A stretch of 64,000 nucleotides of DNA, taken from the NCBI GenBank assembly GCA_945643635.1, contig CALZFC010000058.1:186001-250000 (forward strand), read 5' to 3'. Made by a program: the position numbers and the translations under genes. The DNA is from Allodiplogaster sudhausi. Lineage: Eukaryota > Nematoda > Chromadorea > Rhabditida > Diplogasteridae. A model generated the notes under the pieces. The model saw only the letters and a program-made list of their open reading frames with translations. It ran no database searches and was not told where the DNA came from. Position 1 is the first letter of the stretch; every line of letters starts with the position of its first letter. This document shows positions 47,099 through 57,847 of the stretch, piece by piece.

Positions 47099-49093
47099 CT
47101 AAAGGAGGGCGAAGTATTCACCGGAACGCTCCTTTAAGTAATACGTGTACATATGTACATTTTGACATCTTATTATTTATATGTTTATTTGAAAAATAAA
47201 CAGATACTTGAATTCGACTTATCATTAAAATGTACCTCGCTGGTGACCTTGGGACTGGGTCCCAGGTTGATGTGCTTGCCATACCAGCTGCCGTTCTTGC
47301 ACACGACTGTGTCCGAGTAGCCGCCGCGATACTACATTCATATGACGCGATTTGCGAGAGTATCCAAATGGCCGGGGACCCGGCCAAAATCGACCGGCTT
47401 TGATTTTGTTCAAAACTTCCTTATAGGTGTTTTCTGGTACGAGGAATCGATTGGAAGTGGTCTAGTCATCAGAAAATGTCTCTTTCGTTCGCTATGACGG
47501 CATGAATTATTGAGATCGCCGCGTCTGGTGGCGAGTTGGATGCACGTCTGAGCTCACTGCGCCGCAGTTTGTTGAGATATAGAAATGAAATTTTGCATCT
47601 CAATAGGCAAGATATTGCTCTAAACAACAAAAAAATTAAAAAGTGAAAATGTCCAACTTTCAATTTGTTTTAGATTTTTATGTTTGAGGGAGCACAGATA
47701 ACTTATTTCTCATTTTAGTAGAACCGAACCTATACAGTTGTATAGAGCATGAAAAGAACTTTCCAATGGCCTATTGGGTTTAGGAAACTTAGGATGCGCT
47801 GAAGTTTCCTAGTCGATTATCCCTGAGCGGCAGTCCAAAACACCACATCATAAGCAATTTCGCACGTATCAAAATACACCATAAGAAAGAGTGTGAAATT
47901 TGCTACAAGCTGAACCCCTTTCAATAATATTTCAAGTCTAGAATGTTTTGTTATAAGCTATAAATATTGGGCCGGTAGTGCCATTTTCATTGCGCCCAAT
48001 AATCCATATTTTTAGTTTATTCGAATTAGAATATTCCAATAATTCTTTAAGCGCCCTTCCTTGAAGAATTGTGATAAGTGATGCCCTAATCTTTTGATTT
48101 ATAGCAAAACATCGTAGATTCGGAATTTTATTGAAAGTGCTTCAGCTAGTGCAAATTTCACGTTCTTTCTTGTGGTGTATGTTTCGGCATACGAAAATGA
48201 TTCTGAAGTAGTTCTTCTAAGCCGCGGACATGCTGATTTGCACTGCCGCTCCGTGATAATCGATCAGGAAACTTCAGCGCATCTTAAATTTCCTAAACCC
48301 AATAGTCCATTCGAAAGCTCTTTTCATGCTCTATACAGCTGTATAGGTTCTGTTCTACTAAAATGAGAAATACGTTATCTGTGCTCCCTCAAACATAAAA
48401 ATCTATAACAAATTGAAAGTTGGACATTTTCACTTTTTAATTTTTTTGTTGTTTAGAGCAATATCTTACCTATTAAGATGCAAAATTTCATTTCTATATC
48501 TCAAGAAAGTCATTTTCGGATGCCTAGACCACGCCCAATCGATTCCTGATACCAAAAAGTACCTAAAATGAACTTTTGAACAAATTCCAAGCTGCACGAT
48601 TTTGGCCGGGTCCCCGGGCAGCTTGATTCTTCTTGATTCTCTCGCAAATCGCGTCATATGTCGATCAAATTATGTTTTTCAGGTATAGCATTTTTAAATT
48701 TGAAAGTGGCGCCTTTTCTTCGTTAGGAAATAATTGACGTACATGGAGCGTGCCAGCATAACAGTAGTTCACTTGGCAGTTTGGAGCCATTGCATCGTCC
48801 ATTCTGAGATATTCGCCCTGACAGGTATCGTTATGCCCAACCTTCGGGCATGCCAGTGACGTGTCCGTGATCGTCCTGTTCGTCAAAGCATCATTTTGTG
48901 CACATTCTTTTTGTCATTCGAAATATGTCAACAATATATGTACAACAGTAATATGCATGTATGTGATGATGTATAATAAAAATGTTGCTAACTTGCAGTC
49001 ATTCGTGCAGCCTTCGACCGATTTGGGCAAGATCAAGTGAGTTTGGGCAAAAGCGCCGGTTACCAACAGAACCGAGGTGACCAAGAAGAGCAT
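47099..49093 (-). CDS. Secreted cysteine-rich protein, 120 aa
   Basis: Minus-strand exons 48993-49093, 48743-48875, 47236-47331 and 47099-47131, phases consistent. A signal peptide (MLFLVTSVLLVTGAFAQ) is followed by a mature region with seven cysteines: GCTNDCK, SLACPKVGHNDTC, APNCQVNYCYAG and DTVVCKNGSWYG. The odd cysteine number suggests dimer formation or one free thiol. The spacing is loosely like single-VWC or other small disulphide domains, but no signature is firm. Likely extracellular. An upstream GTG in frame (49096) is not needed. Intron 2 (47332-48742) is almost entirely a foldback transposon, whose end lies under ten bases from the splice acceptor. Confidence 0.65.
47339..48660. 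mobile_element. Foldback MITE, ~1.3 kb, nearly full palindrome
   Basis: Ends CATATGACGCGATTTGCGAG and its reverse complement. The inverted match continues with mismatches to the centre near 48000 (e.g. GGGAGCACAGATAACTTATT against its complement near 48385). TA next to TGACGCG suggests a TA target duplication, as in Tc1/mariner-type MITEs. No protein coding capacity. It fills intron 2 of the cysteine-rich gene. Confidence 0.8.
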
Positions 49094-50950
49094 CACCTGG
49101 AAGATGTACTACATATGTATATTGATGGATAAACTCTTCCAACACAAAACATGAACTGTGCACACGGACGAGCTCTGTCTATGCAATCTTTAGAACGAAC
49201 TACACTCTTGGACACTCTTGGTCGCCTTTACTTTTGAACAGATGGCGGTGATGTTTAAGAGAGCCTTGCTTTTATCCTTCCACAGACTCTGCTCAACTCC
49301 TCATGACCATCCTAGACTCGTTGATACGACGATATTTGAGCAATCAAAGAGAAATGCCGACTAACAACAAGGAAAAGAATATTGACGACGCTGGCCGCCA
49401 AATGAAGTTGTGACGTTCATGGCGCATGCTATAAATTTCACCCTTTTTCCAGGAAAAGCATTATTTTTATGACCAAATTGTTTAAACATCTCTGAATTCT
49501 TCATTGCGGTCAACTCTCTGACACAAAGCGAGTATAATATGAATCTCGGGCCTCTTTGATGTAAATGATATACTTTATTATATAGATCATTACTATCACA
49601 AATGTAAAAGTTAGATTATCTCTGTGCGTAACTATTATTTTGGGAATTTCCTTTAAAAATGCGGAATTCTGGGCAATATCATAGAATTAACTTAATGTAC
49701 ATGGATAAAGAATGGAATGAGACTCTTCTGGTGTGAGGAGATGGTCAACACATCTGCCTCGCTCAGCTACATCGCGGACTTGCGGACTTCGGAAGCACCG
49801 CTCGTAAATGAACACTCGAGAAAGGCTTCAAAGATAGATCACAATGCTGACGTGGAAGTCATTTTAACAATGTACATACATTCGTGCATGTTGTCTTCAA
49901 TGAGATTCGATGACTTGCAGGAACTAACAACATCAGACTAGCAAAGACTCTCGTGCACTTTGTATTCTGGCTAATTCGAGTCGTCCTTCGCCTTCTTTGA
50001 GGAGCAAGTTTTCTTGTTTCTTTTCCATTCTCTGACTAATTGGGGAGACGAGCACAATGACCAAGGTTCATGTGGGCTTGTTCTTCTGGCCAAGCCAAGC
50101 GCCACGATAATCTTCATTCTAACCATAAGTATTCAGAGCTCTTGATTTTAAAACAATAAATGTGATGACCAGATTGTTTTGACATATGTACATATACATA
50201 TGTATTAGAAGGGATAAGTTCAACGTTCAACGTAAGGAAAATAAATTATTATTTTATTTACAAACAAATATTATGCATTGAGGATTCCCAAATACATGAA
50301 AAAATTGAGATGTCTGAAATTATTGTTCATCAGTCTATACAATCTTGATTGTCAGCACAATAGAAAGCAAACAAATTGTGACATGGCCAGAAATCAGACT
50401 CCACTAACCGTCGGCCAAACAAAGAGCCCGTTTTGTGAGCCTGCATCTATCTCTTTATCTCTGCCTCTTACTCTTGTCCCTCTCTTTTTGAATTTCTTCT
50501 CCCTACCTCTTATTTTATCTTAGCAACGATAGGTCTCTTATTCATCCTTTGCTCTCTCTCTATCTCTCCCTGCTTTCTCTCTGTATGTGAGTTTGTTACT
50601 CTGCGCACCTTGCACCTTTCGTGGGAACGGTAAATGTGAGACCGTTCGATGGAGACAAAGGATGATGCGTTCATACATTGGAATTAGGTGATCATGGAGG
50701 AGATAAAGAGAGAGGCAAATACAGAGACAGTGAGAAAGAGAGATACGCAAAGGAAGTAGGACGAGAGACAACTTCATGGGTACAGAATACATTTCTTGTC
50801 GTTAGAAAGTGAAGAGAGTAAAGAGATAAGGAGAGAGAGAAGGCGTTAAAGATGTAGAGAGGAGGGAGGACCACTGAGGGATATGCATGTTTAGACTATC
50901 GATGTATCAGGCATTGGAAGGAGTCCAAAAAAGCGAGATCGAGCTGTGGG
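49094..50950. other. Intergenic, no convincing gene
   Basis: A frame at 49717-49938 (+) reads like protein at first (VNTSASLSYIADLRTSEAPL) but has no splice partner or homologue I know. Pyrimidine-rich tract near 50440-50590 and scattered ACATATGTA palindromes (about 50180). Confidence 0.4.
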
Positions 50951-50957
50951 TATAAAA
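50951..50957 (+). promoter_or_regulatory. TATA box of secreted-peptide gene 1
   Basis: TATAAAA, 68 bp before the ATG at 51019. The same element occurs 60-63 bp before the ATG in the next three genes. Confidence 0.75.
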
Positions 50958-51018
50958 TGTTGCCGACTGGCAAGATAAGGCCATCCGCCTCCTCATTCCT
51001 CTCTCTTTCTCTCTTGTA

Positions 51019-51923
51019 ATGAAGCTCTTCGTGGCCGTCGTTCTTCTCGCCTCCCTTGCCGCCGTCGCTTACAGCGCACCTTCTGCTGCGGAGGGTACGG
51101 CAGATCATTTATTTATTTAGTTGGTCGGAAGAAGATTAGTAGCGTGCCGAAAAATATCATGAGTGAACTAAGGAGAAAACAGTTATCGAGATTTGATCAA
51201 TTTTCCTAAACCATATTTTTTTTATATATAACTATGTAGTTTTCTGTTGCAGTGAACGCCTGCATACAATTCGCTCAGGCGAAGATTGCCAGTGAGACCG
51301 ACTCAAGAATCACGGCAGTCATTCAAAAGACCATCGGACTGGCCAGGGTAACAGCTCAACTAGAATCACGGCAGTCATTCAAAAGACCATCGGACTGGCC
51401 AGGGTAATAGATCAACTAGAATCACGGCAGTCATTCAAAAGACCATCGGACTGGCCAGGGTAATAGATCAACTATAAGTTTTATGAACAAATATATACAT
51501 ACATATGTATGTGTATCATTTTCGTCGCACAAAACCTTTATTTTTATAGTGAGAATTTCGACCAAAGCGAATTTATCCATTCAGAGAAAACCATATTCAA
51601 GTTGTTCTCCGGGTAGTTTCTTTAAGGAAATTAACAACAATGAAACCATGCCTCTACATATTTTACAGCCTTTGTACGAAAGAGATATTACAGACTGGAA
51701 AGCTGGGAAATGCGAAGGAGGAAATTCTTCGACAGCCGGCCAATATCAAGTCCAAGATCGGCGGATACGACGTCGGACCGTATGATTTTCAATTTTCTAA
51801 TAAAGTATACTCAAAATATTTCAAAATATAGATTAAATTAGTTTTAAAGGAACACTCTTAAACTATTATTATTAATACCAGCATGATTTTAGTTGCAACT
51901 GGCTGGGACAGCTGCTCCAGTAA
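51019..51923 (+). CDS. Small secreted peptide, family member 1, 95 aa
   Basis: Exons 51019-51094, 51253-51347, 51694-51779 and 51893-51923 (76/95/86/31 nt). Signal peptide MKLFVAVVLLASLAAVAYSA; mature part starts near PSAAE. Exon 2 gives VNACIQFAQAKIASETDSRI, exon 3 TGKLGNAKEEILRQPANIKS and IGGYDVGP, exon 4 CNWLGQLLQ. The two mature cysteines (one in exon 2, one in exon 4) probably pair. The predicted helices resemble a small helical bundle. Member 2 at 52911 has identical exon lengths and shared motifs (C-x2-FA, K(I/L)A-x-ET, VGPCNWLG). Function unknown: a secreted effector, antimicrobial or signalling peptide is possible. The 3' half of exon 2 with its donor is repeated three times. Confidence 0.75.
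51306..51475. repeat. 57-bp tandem triplication spanning exon 2 end and its splice donor
   Basis: The unit AGAATCACGGCAGTCATTCA...GGCCAGGGTAAtAGATCAACT begins at 51306, 51362 and 51419. Each copy includes 42 nt of coding sequence and an AGG|GTAA donor. Only the first copy fits the family's 95-nt exon; later copies are intronic if the first donor is used. Confidence 0.9.
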
Positions 51924-52850
51924 GAAACGAAGTGACTAATCGACTGCCTATTCATAATCATATTTCAATCAACTTTCATGTCTCACTCTAGATATCGTTT
52001 AACTATTCGGAGATAAAGTCTGTGCAATGAGCCATGAGAACATTTGCATATTTGTGTTGGTAATGGTTATGTACGTATATACATACATATTGCGAAAGAC
52101 CGAGATAATTTATTGGTTATATTATTGGCAAAACGAAGAAACAAAATTTCTAATGAGCGTCACCACCTGTCTGAATTAATAATTCTTTTCCCGAAAATTA
52201 ATTGAAGGAGCCAAAAGACAATCTTGAATTCGCGCCGTTTGCCTTGAACAAGGGCTCGAGAGCATATTATTTAGAGAGACAAGTGTCAGAAAATCTAAAA
52301 TAGACTAATGTTGAGTTTCGTTTTTCCACCTTTTTTGCCTTCACAATCATTTATTTTTTTTTACATTTCAGGAATATATATATATAAACTTAAGTCTCCC
52401 TTTCATTTTCGTTTTTCTGTTTATTGCTGTTTATCACTGTTTCTCTCGCTTTTCCATCTCCTCTCACCCTTTGCCTCTCCTTCTCCATCTCATCACCCAA
52501 TTCATCTATATTTCATTTCAACATGCAAGTGGAACTCCGATTGTGAGACCGTCGATGAAGATGTCTAAGAAAGAGAAGAGAAGGGATCTGAATGACCGAC
52601 AGCGAATAAGTGAGAATTAGAGAGTAGAGGAGAAATCGAAACAGAAAGTGAACAGGCCATCTATGCCAGCGAAATGGGAAAAAGTCAGAATTGATCCATA
52701 CATACATATGTAGGCAATACATGTAGTCACAGAGACTCCAGGTAAACTGTTAATGAAAACAAAGAGGATTTGGTGTTGAATGGAGCTGAAAAGTGGGCAA
52801 GGGAGAATGAACTGTGACCGCGTGCGTTGTTGATGGCCGTTCTTTACGAG
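51924..52850. other. Intergenic between peptide genes 1 and 2
   Basis: No gene. Contains ACATACATAT motifs at about 52080 and 52695. 52745-52850 is conserved with 54225-54330 (GGATTTGGTGTTGAA, GAACTGTGACCGCG, TTGTTGATGGCCGTTCTTT) and is therefore a duplicated promoter. Confidence 0.5.
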
Positions 52851-52857
52851 TATAAAA
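52851..52857 (+). promoter_or_regulatory. TATA box of secreted-peptide gene 2
   Basis: GAGTATAAAAC, 60 bp before the ATG, within a promoter block shared with gene 3. Confidence 0.8.
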
Positions 52858-52910
52858 CAAGGCCGCCTGACAAAATTGGCCATCTTTCTCGTCTTCCAAC
52901 TTCGTCCACA

Positions 52911-53693
52911 ATGAAGCTCCTCATTGCTGTCGCTTTCATCGCATCCCTTGCCTCAGTCGCCTACAGTCTTCCTACAATCGCCCAGGGTACGGTAGATCAT
53001 TTATTATCTTTCACTCTTTCTAAAATTAATTGGAAAGAGTTGTAAGGATTATCATATACAAAAATCTCTCTTTTTAAAGGGAGTTGAATTAAAAGCGTGA
53101 TAGGTTGATAGAGTACGATATATAGTAAGAGTAAAAGAGCGAGAGAGATAGAAAAAAAGTGAGATAGATAGAGGAATAAAAAGGAGCGCTTGATCTTCAG
53201 CCACCGAATGTCTCTGGTTCGCCATGCCGAAACTCGCCGGCGAGACCAACATGACCGTCAAGTTCTTCACTCACAGCGCCATCGAACTCGCTTCGGTTCA
53301 CTCTCCTTCGTCAAATACATAAATTCATAAACAGAGAGAGAGAGAGAGAGGGCATCCGAGTGAAAATAGGAGTAGAGAAAGAGAGAGGGATGGAGAGAAA
53401 TAGAGAGAAATCGTAGATAGAGAATATGCTTATTTTACATTTTTTTGCGAAATTGCAGCATGGAAAGATTGAAGCGGCGATTGAGCACATCGCGACTCAC
53501 AACGCGGAAACCAAGGCAAAGATGCTTGCTTATGCTGTCGGACCGTAAGTGGATGGTTTAAAAGAATTCAAATTAAAACTAAAATGTAATCAAAGCACAC
53601 ATTTAAACATCTAGTTCTAGCCCTTTAAATGTGTTAAAAAAAGAGAATTAATGTTGGTTCAGATGCAACTGGCTCGGTGAGCTGCTAGAGTAA
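52911..53693 (+). CDS. Small secreted peptide, family member 2, 95 aa
   Basis: Exons 52911-52986, 53201-53295, 53459-53544 and 53663-53693, the same 76/95/86/31 nt as member 1, with the same phases (1, 0, 2). Signal peptide MKLLIAVAFIASLASVAYSL; exon 2 ATECLWFAMPKLAGETNMTV, exon 3 HGKIEAAIEHIATHNAETKA ending AYAVGP, exon 4 CNWLGELLE. Sequence between the cysteines has diverged strongly from member 1 while signal peptide and C-terminus are kept, a pattern typical of fast-evolving secreted peptides. Introns are GA-rich. The role is unknown. Confidence 0.75.
53331..53412. repeat. (GA)n tract
   Basis: GA-rich microsatellite in intron 2 of peptide gene 2. Confidence 0.8.
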
Positions 53694-54329
53694 GGATCAA
53701 TCGGTATTTTACTTCTCAACACTACTCAATTGGCATTCATAAATTCGCGTTATTCATGTCCGAATTAGAAAGTTTGGTTCATGATTAGCACAATTGATAT
53801 TTAAGTGCGTGAAAATCAGATAGATGTTATCACTAGTTTTAAAATCTGAAAATAAAGCAATACAGAGAGCAAATGATGTAAATGGTCACTTTTTGTACAA
53901 ACATTCTAGAATGAAACACAGCAGTGATGAGACCGTCAGGTGAACTGAAACCATGCTGCACCAATTGAGAAATACATTCAGTTGTTTGAAAAGCCCGAGA
54001 GAGGAACACAGAGAATCTGTTTAACGGCATGAACAAGGATCTACAAGGATGAGGGCGTTCAGAGAGTACGGGAGGAATAAAAAGGAAATTGAGCAATGAG
54101 ATAGCCACAGGCATAGACATTTAGAGTAACAAAAAGGGAAATGGTGGTAAGGAAATAAGTTAACCTACTGATTGATACATACAAATGCTAGCAACATGCC
54201 CAGTCAAAGATATACCATGTAAACAGTTATTGATGAAAGATAGGATTTGGTGTTGAAAGGAGATATAAAATCTGGCAAATCTAGACCGAACTGTGACCGC
54301 GCATGTTGTTGATTGCCGTTCTTTTTGAG

Positions 54330-54336
54330 TATAAAA
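54330..54336 (+). promoter_or_regulatory. TATA box of orphan peptide exon 3
   Basis: GAGTATAAAAAAC, 63 bp before the ATG at 54393, in a block closely similar to 52745-52910. Confidence 0.7.
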
Positions 54337-54392
54337 AACACGGTAGATTGACAAAAATTGGCAATCTTTCTCGTCTTCCAACTGCTTACACA

Positions 54393-54468
54393 ATGAAGCT
54401 GCTCACTGTTATCACTTTCCTCGCATATCTAGCCGGAGTCATCTACAGTGTTCCTGCAGCCGCTAAGG
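54393..54468 (+). pseudogene. Orphan first exon of a third secreted-peptide gene
   Basis: A 76-nt exon with ATG and GT donor encodes MKLLTVITFLAYLAGVIYSV then PAAAK, the family signal peptide, behind a conserved promoter. Intron-like homology to gene 2 continues for a while (GGGTAAAAGAGCGAG near 54660), but no exons corresponding to exons 2-4 (no C-x2-FA, no VGPCNWLG) appear before 55700. Probably a partial duplicate. It might be transcribed. Confidence 0.6.
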
Positions 54469-55714
54469 GTACTGTAAACTACTTCTCGTAATTTCACACA
54501 TCCTAAAATGAATAGAGAAGAATTCTATATAGTTGTATAGCATATCATAAATTAAAATTAAATGAACAATTACTATGAACAAAATATGTATAATAAACGA
54601 GAGAGATTAAGAATGTGCATTTAATAGTAAGATAGACTTATAGTGCGATATAGAGAGTAAGGGTAAAAGAGCGAGGGTATTTGAAAAGGCCGATTAATGG
54701 AAATAGAGATGCAGCGATGGAAAAAAAATTGCAGAAGGACCTACAAGAAAGTCAATCTGAACATTATTTGAAATGGTGGAAAAGTCATAAATAGAGAGAA
54801 AAGGGAGAAAGAGATAAGAGATGAGTTTCAGGGAGGCATTGGGCAAAAGATGTTAAAGTGAGGCAACAAGAAGTGACTGCCATGGTACATATGTATGGCT
54901 GGAATGATGGCATGGAAGTAGAAGAATAGTTAAGAAAGTTCAACGTGTTGTGACCTTATGCATACATATGTATGTAACTGATCTACCAATCTTGTATAGG
55001 AGAATTTGTCCTGATACTTCTTCTTTCCTTTTTTCCTGCAATCTTAAATGAAGCGTCGCCATTAGATTGACTCCTCGTTTTCCATCTCTACAGTTTTTTC
55101 TCATAAATGTGTGCTTACGATTAGCATACTTTGTTCTTAAAATTAGTGGTAGGTAGTGATCTTCATCTTTTCAGCTCCATTCTTTCAATCTCTGCTCTTG
55201 GCTGTGCCACATTTCCGTTCTGCGTCAGAGAAAGTTAACAGATAACCGAGGGTTGGAATGCGCAGAAAAATGCGCAGAAAAGGCGGGGGAGGATATTTTG
55301 TGGAAACGAGGAACTTGAAGATTATTAGGAAAGAGTATTTAGGAGACTAAATAGTTCAACCAACACGATGCCAATGGGCTGTCGTTTGTCAGACTCCAAA
55401 TTCCGCTTTGTTGATCTTCTTTTCTTTTGAACACCGCACGTGCAAACATGTCGAACACTTCGTGAGAAATGCACCGACTTGTGGATTCAAAGTGTTAGAA
55501 CAACGAGAGAATACAGAGAGATAGAGAAAGAGAGGATGGAGAGACTCTCCGTGCTTCAAGAGAGTGAAGGAGAAATAGGGTGAAAGTGGAGGGAAAATGT
55601 AGAGACGCAGGCATCAGGCAAAAGAATAAGCAGCCGAGTAAATAAGTTGCGGAGAGCAAGTTTTTTACACTTGGCATTACTCAGCAGTAAGTTCGCTGAG
55701 AAGGAGCAAAATGG
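54469..55714. other. Intergenic, no gene seen
   Basis: AT-rich with GA-rich stretches and two ACATATGTA palindromes (about 54890 and 54965). Holds the decayed remainder of the third peptide gene. Confidence 0.5.
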
Positions 55715-55721
55715 TATAAAA
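55715..55721 (+). promoter_or_regulatory. TATA box of GY-rich peptide gene
   Basis: GGTATAAAAGCC, 62 bp before the ATG at 55777. Confidence 0.75.
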
Positions 55722-55776
55722 GCCGGAGAGAACCACCGGGAAGCCATCAGCCGAGTTCCTCGTCTAATCCTCGAAG

Positions 55777-56075
55777 ATGTCTTTCCTCCTCTCTCTCCTC
55801 CTCGCTCTCGTCGTTGTCCTCTGCGCCTTCGTCGCCACCGGAGACGCCCAGTACTGGGGAGGATACGGATACGTAAGTACATTTTCAAGACTTTTAATAT
55901 ATTTATTCTGAACACTTTAATTTACTTTCATACCATTTATACTAACTAACCATTTTCATTGGGATAAAATTGATTTGAGGGCTACGGCTACCCGTACTAC
56001 GGCGGCTACTACGGCTACTACGGCAAGCGAGAGGCTGGCTTCGGCCCCGGCCCCATGCCCGTCAACCAGGCATAG
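55777..56075 (+). CDS. GY-rich neuropeptide-like/antimicrobial-like precursor, 63 aa
   Basis: Exons 55777-55872 and 55980-56075 (96 nt each, phase 0). Signal peptide LLSLLLALVVVLCAFVATGD, then QYWGGYGYGYGYPYYGGYYG, YY and a GKR site: Gly before a dibasic pair, the classic signal for cleavage and C-terminal amidation. A second peptide follows, EAGFGPGPMPVNQA. Nematode nlp-type precursors that release YGGYG/YGGWG peptides have the same plan and are induced by infection; assignment here is by resemblance only. A TATA box precedes and an AATAAA follows at 56146. Confidence 0.75.
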
Positions 56076-56145
56076 ACCAGGCGCTCCACAAGGCCGATGT
56101 TTCTCAGGGTGTTTTCCTTCAACGCTGCTTTACTTGTATGATGTC

Positions 56146-56151
56146 AATAAA
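56146..56151 (+). terminator. Poly(A) signal of GY-rich peptide gene
   Basis: AATAAA 71 bases after the stop codon. Confidence 0.7.
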
Positions 56152-56374
56152 TGCTTTTCTTCGTATTTCGAAGTCAATGAAGAACAGATATGAGTTGTGA
56201 GAACAATTTCTTTTACATATCATTTTCAATAATATGTATCTTTGTTGCCAATTCCTAAAGCCAGAGGAGTTGCGGAAGACATTTCATCAACGATTTCGGG
56301 CATGAGGATTTTAAGCCAGGGCTGCAAGTGAATAAGTTAACATATACATACATACATATGTACATATGCACATA

Positions 56375-57605
56375 CAGTCCCGCCCAGGATCTTGGTACCA
56401 AGGACGCGTCGGACGAGTCGGACGCGTCCAAATGCATCCTCGTTCATAACTATTGTTCTAGGAAAAACTAAAATATTCTAAATGGTACATTAGTTTGCTT
56501 ATAGAGTACGGATGCTACTGTTAAAAAATCGATAACTTTTTATCATTTGATTAGAAGTTATCAGTTTTTGCTAATAAAAAATTTCATTTCAAATATTTTT
56601 AAACGAAGTTTCTCCTGTACCATTATTTTGTCTCTACACACATCCCCAAATAATAAAATTAAAGATTGTATCATTGATAACGGAAATCGATAAATGAGAC
56701 CTTATCACGCATGTTCATATGATGTAAAGATTCGCATTACGATTCTGAATCTAATTCTGTAATCAGTTTTCAACAGGAAGTGCCGGTTAACAATGTATTT
56801 TTGATTGTGTGTACTTTGCAAGTCTTTCTTCAGAAAGAACAGGGCAGGGAGGCCTTGCAGGCCAAAGGGGCGGGGCCTAACCCTTTTTTTCTCTGCCTGT
56901 GCTATTTCGCTACCTCAAACTTGGGTAATTAAGACAGCCTATCTGTAAGGGTCGAGCGGGGCGCAATACAGGGCTGCAATGGGAAATTTTTGATTTTTAA
57001 AATTGATGAAAATTTGATCATTTGTACTATTCGACATGCTCTTTAAAATGGTGAAATCGTGATTTCGAAAAAAAATTTTCTTTCGAGATAATAGCGATTT
57101 ACGCTTAAAATTCACATGCCCATATCTCAGTTATTTCTTAAGATTTTTGAAATCTCTTTTTTGTGTTTTATTGATCTTTGTATTCTCTTTAAAAAAGGTC
57201 GCGGTGACGTTTCGTGAAAACAACTTTTAAGCAGCAAAAATCGTATAAATAGATTTAAAAATATGGTTTTTCTGGTTTTTCAGACCAAGTAACCCCCGCG
57301 GGGAGGATAAGCTGTTCATAGAAAGAAAGCCCGTGAAATTTGCTACAATGCGATGTATCTTTAAAAGAATTCTAGGAGGACATATTTTTGGAATATGCAC
57401 TTAAGCAAATATACTCAACTTTAAAAGTACCGTGCAAGAGGTCCGGGTTCGAAGCCCGCTCGGGGCAAAGTTTTTGCAATGTTTTGTAAACTGCCAAAAA
57501 ACATATTTTCGATCTAAAATTGATGTCTATTCGTCTCATAGCTCCATAAATTTGCATATGCTTTCCGTTTTCATTCTGATTTCACCAACTGAAAATTTCT
57601 TCATA
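56375..57605. repeat. Left long terminal inverted repeat
   Basis: Inverted match to 62042-63282 with one unmatched block near 56825-56940. Contains a tRNA T-arm-like segment, GGTCCGGGTTCGAAGCCCGC at about 57440, and ACGCGTCGGACGAGTCGGAC near the tip. Confidence 0.85.
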
Positions 57606-57847
57606 GTAAACTGCGCTCAGTTAACATGTTTATATATGTATATATATTTATCGACATCAAATAAATTAATGTAACGACACTTGGAAAGTCAATTTCAGTC
57701 GTTATTAAAAGCTTCCTGGATAGAAGTAATAAGTAAAAGACGAGGAAGCATTTAGAAATGACTTAAGCAAAATGGAGAAGTTGGGGAGGGAAAAAGAAGA
57801 GTAGACACTTGTAGCCTGACAATGAGCGAGCTGTTGCACATTGTGCC

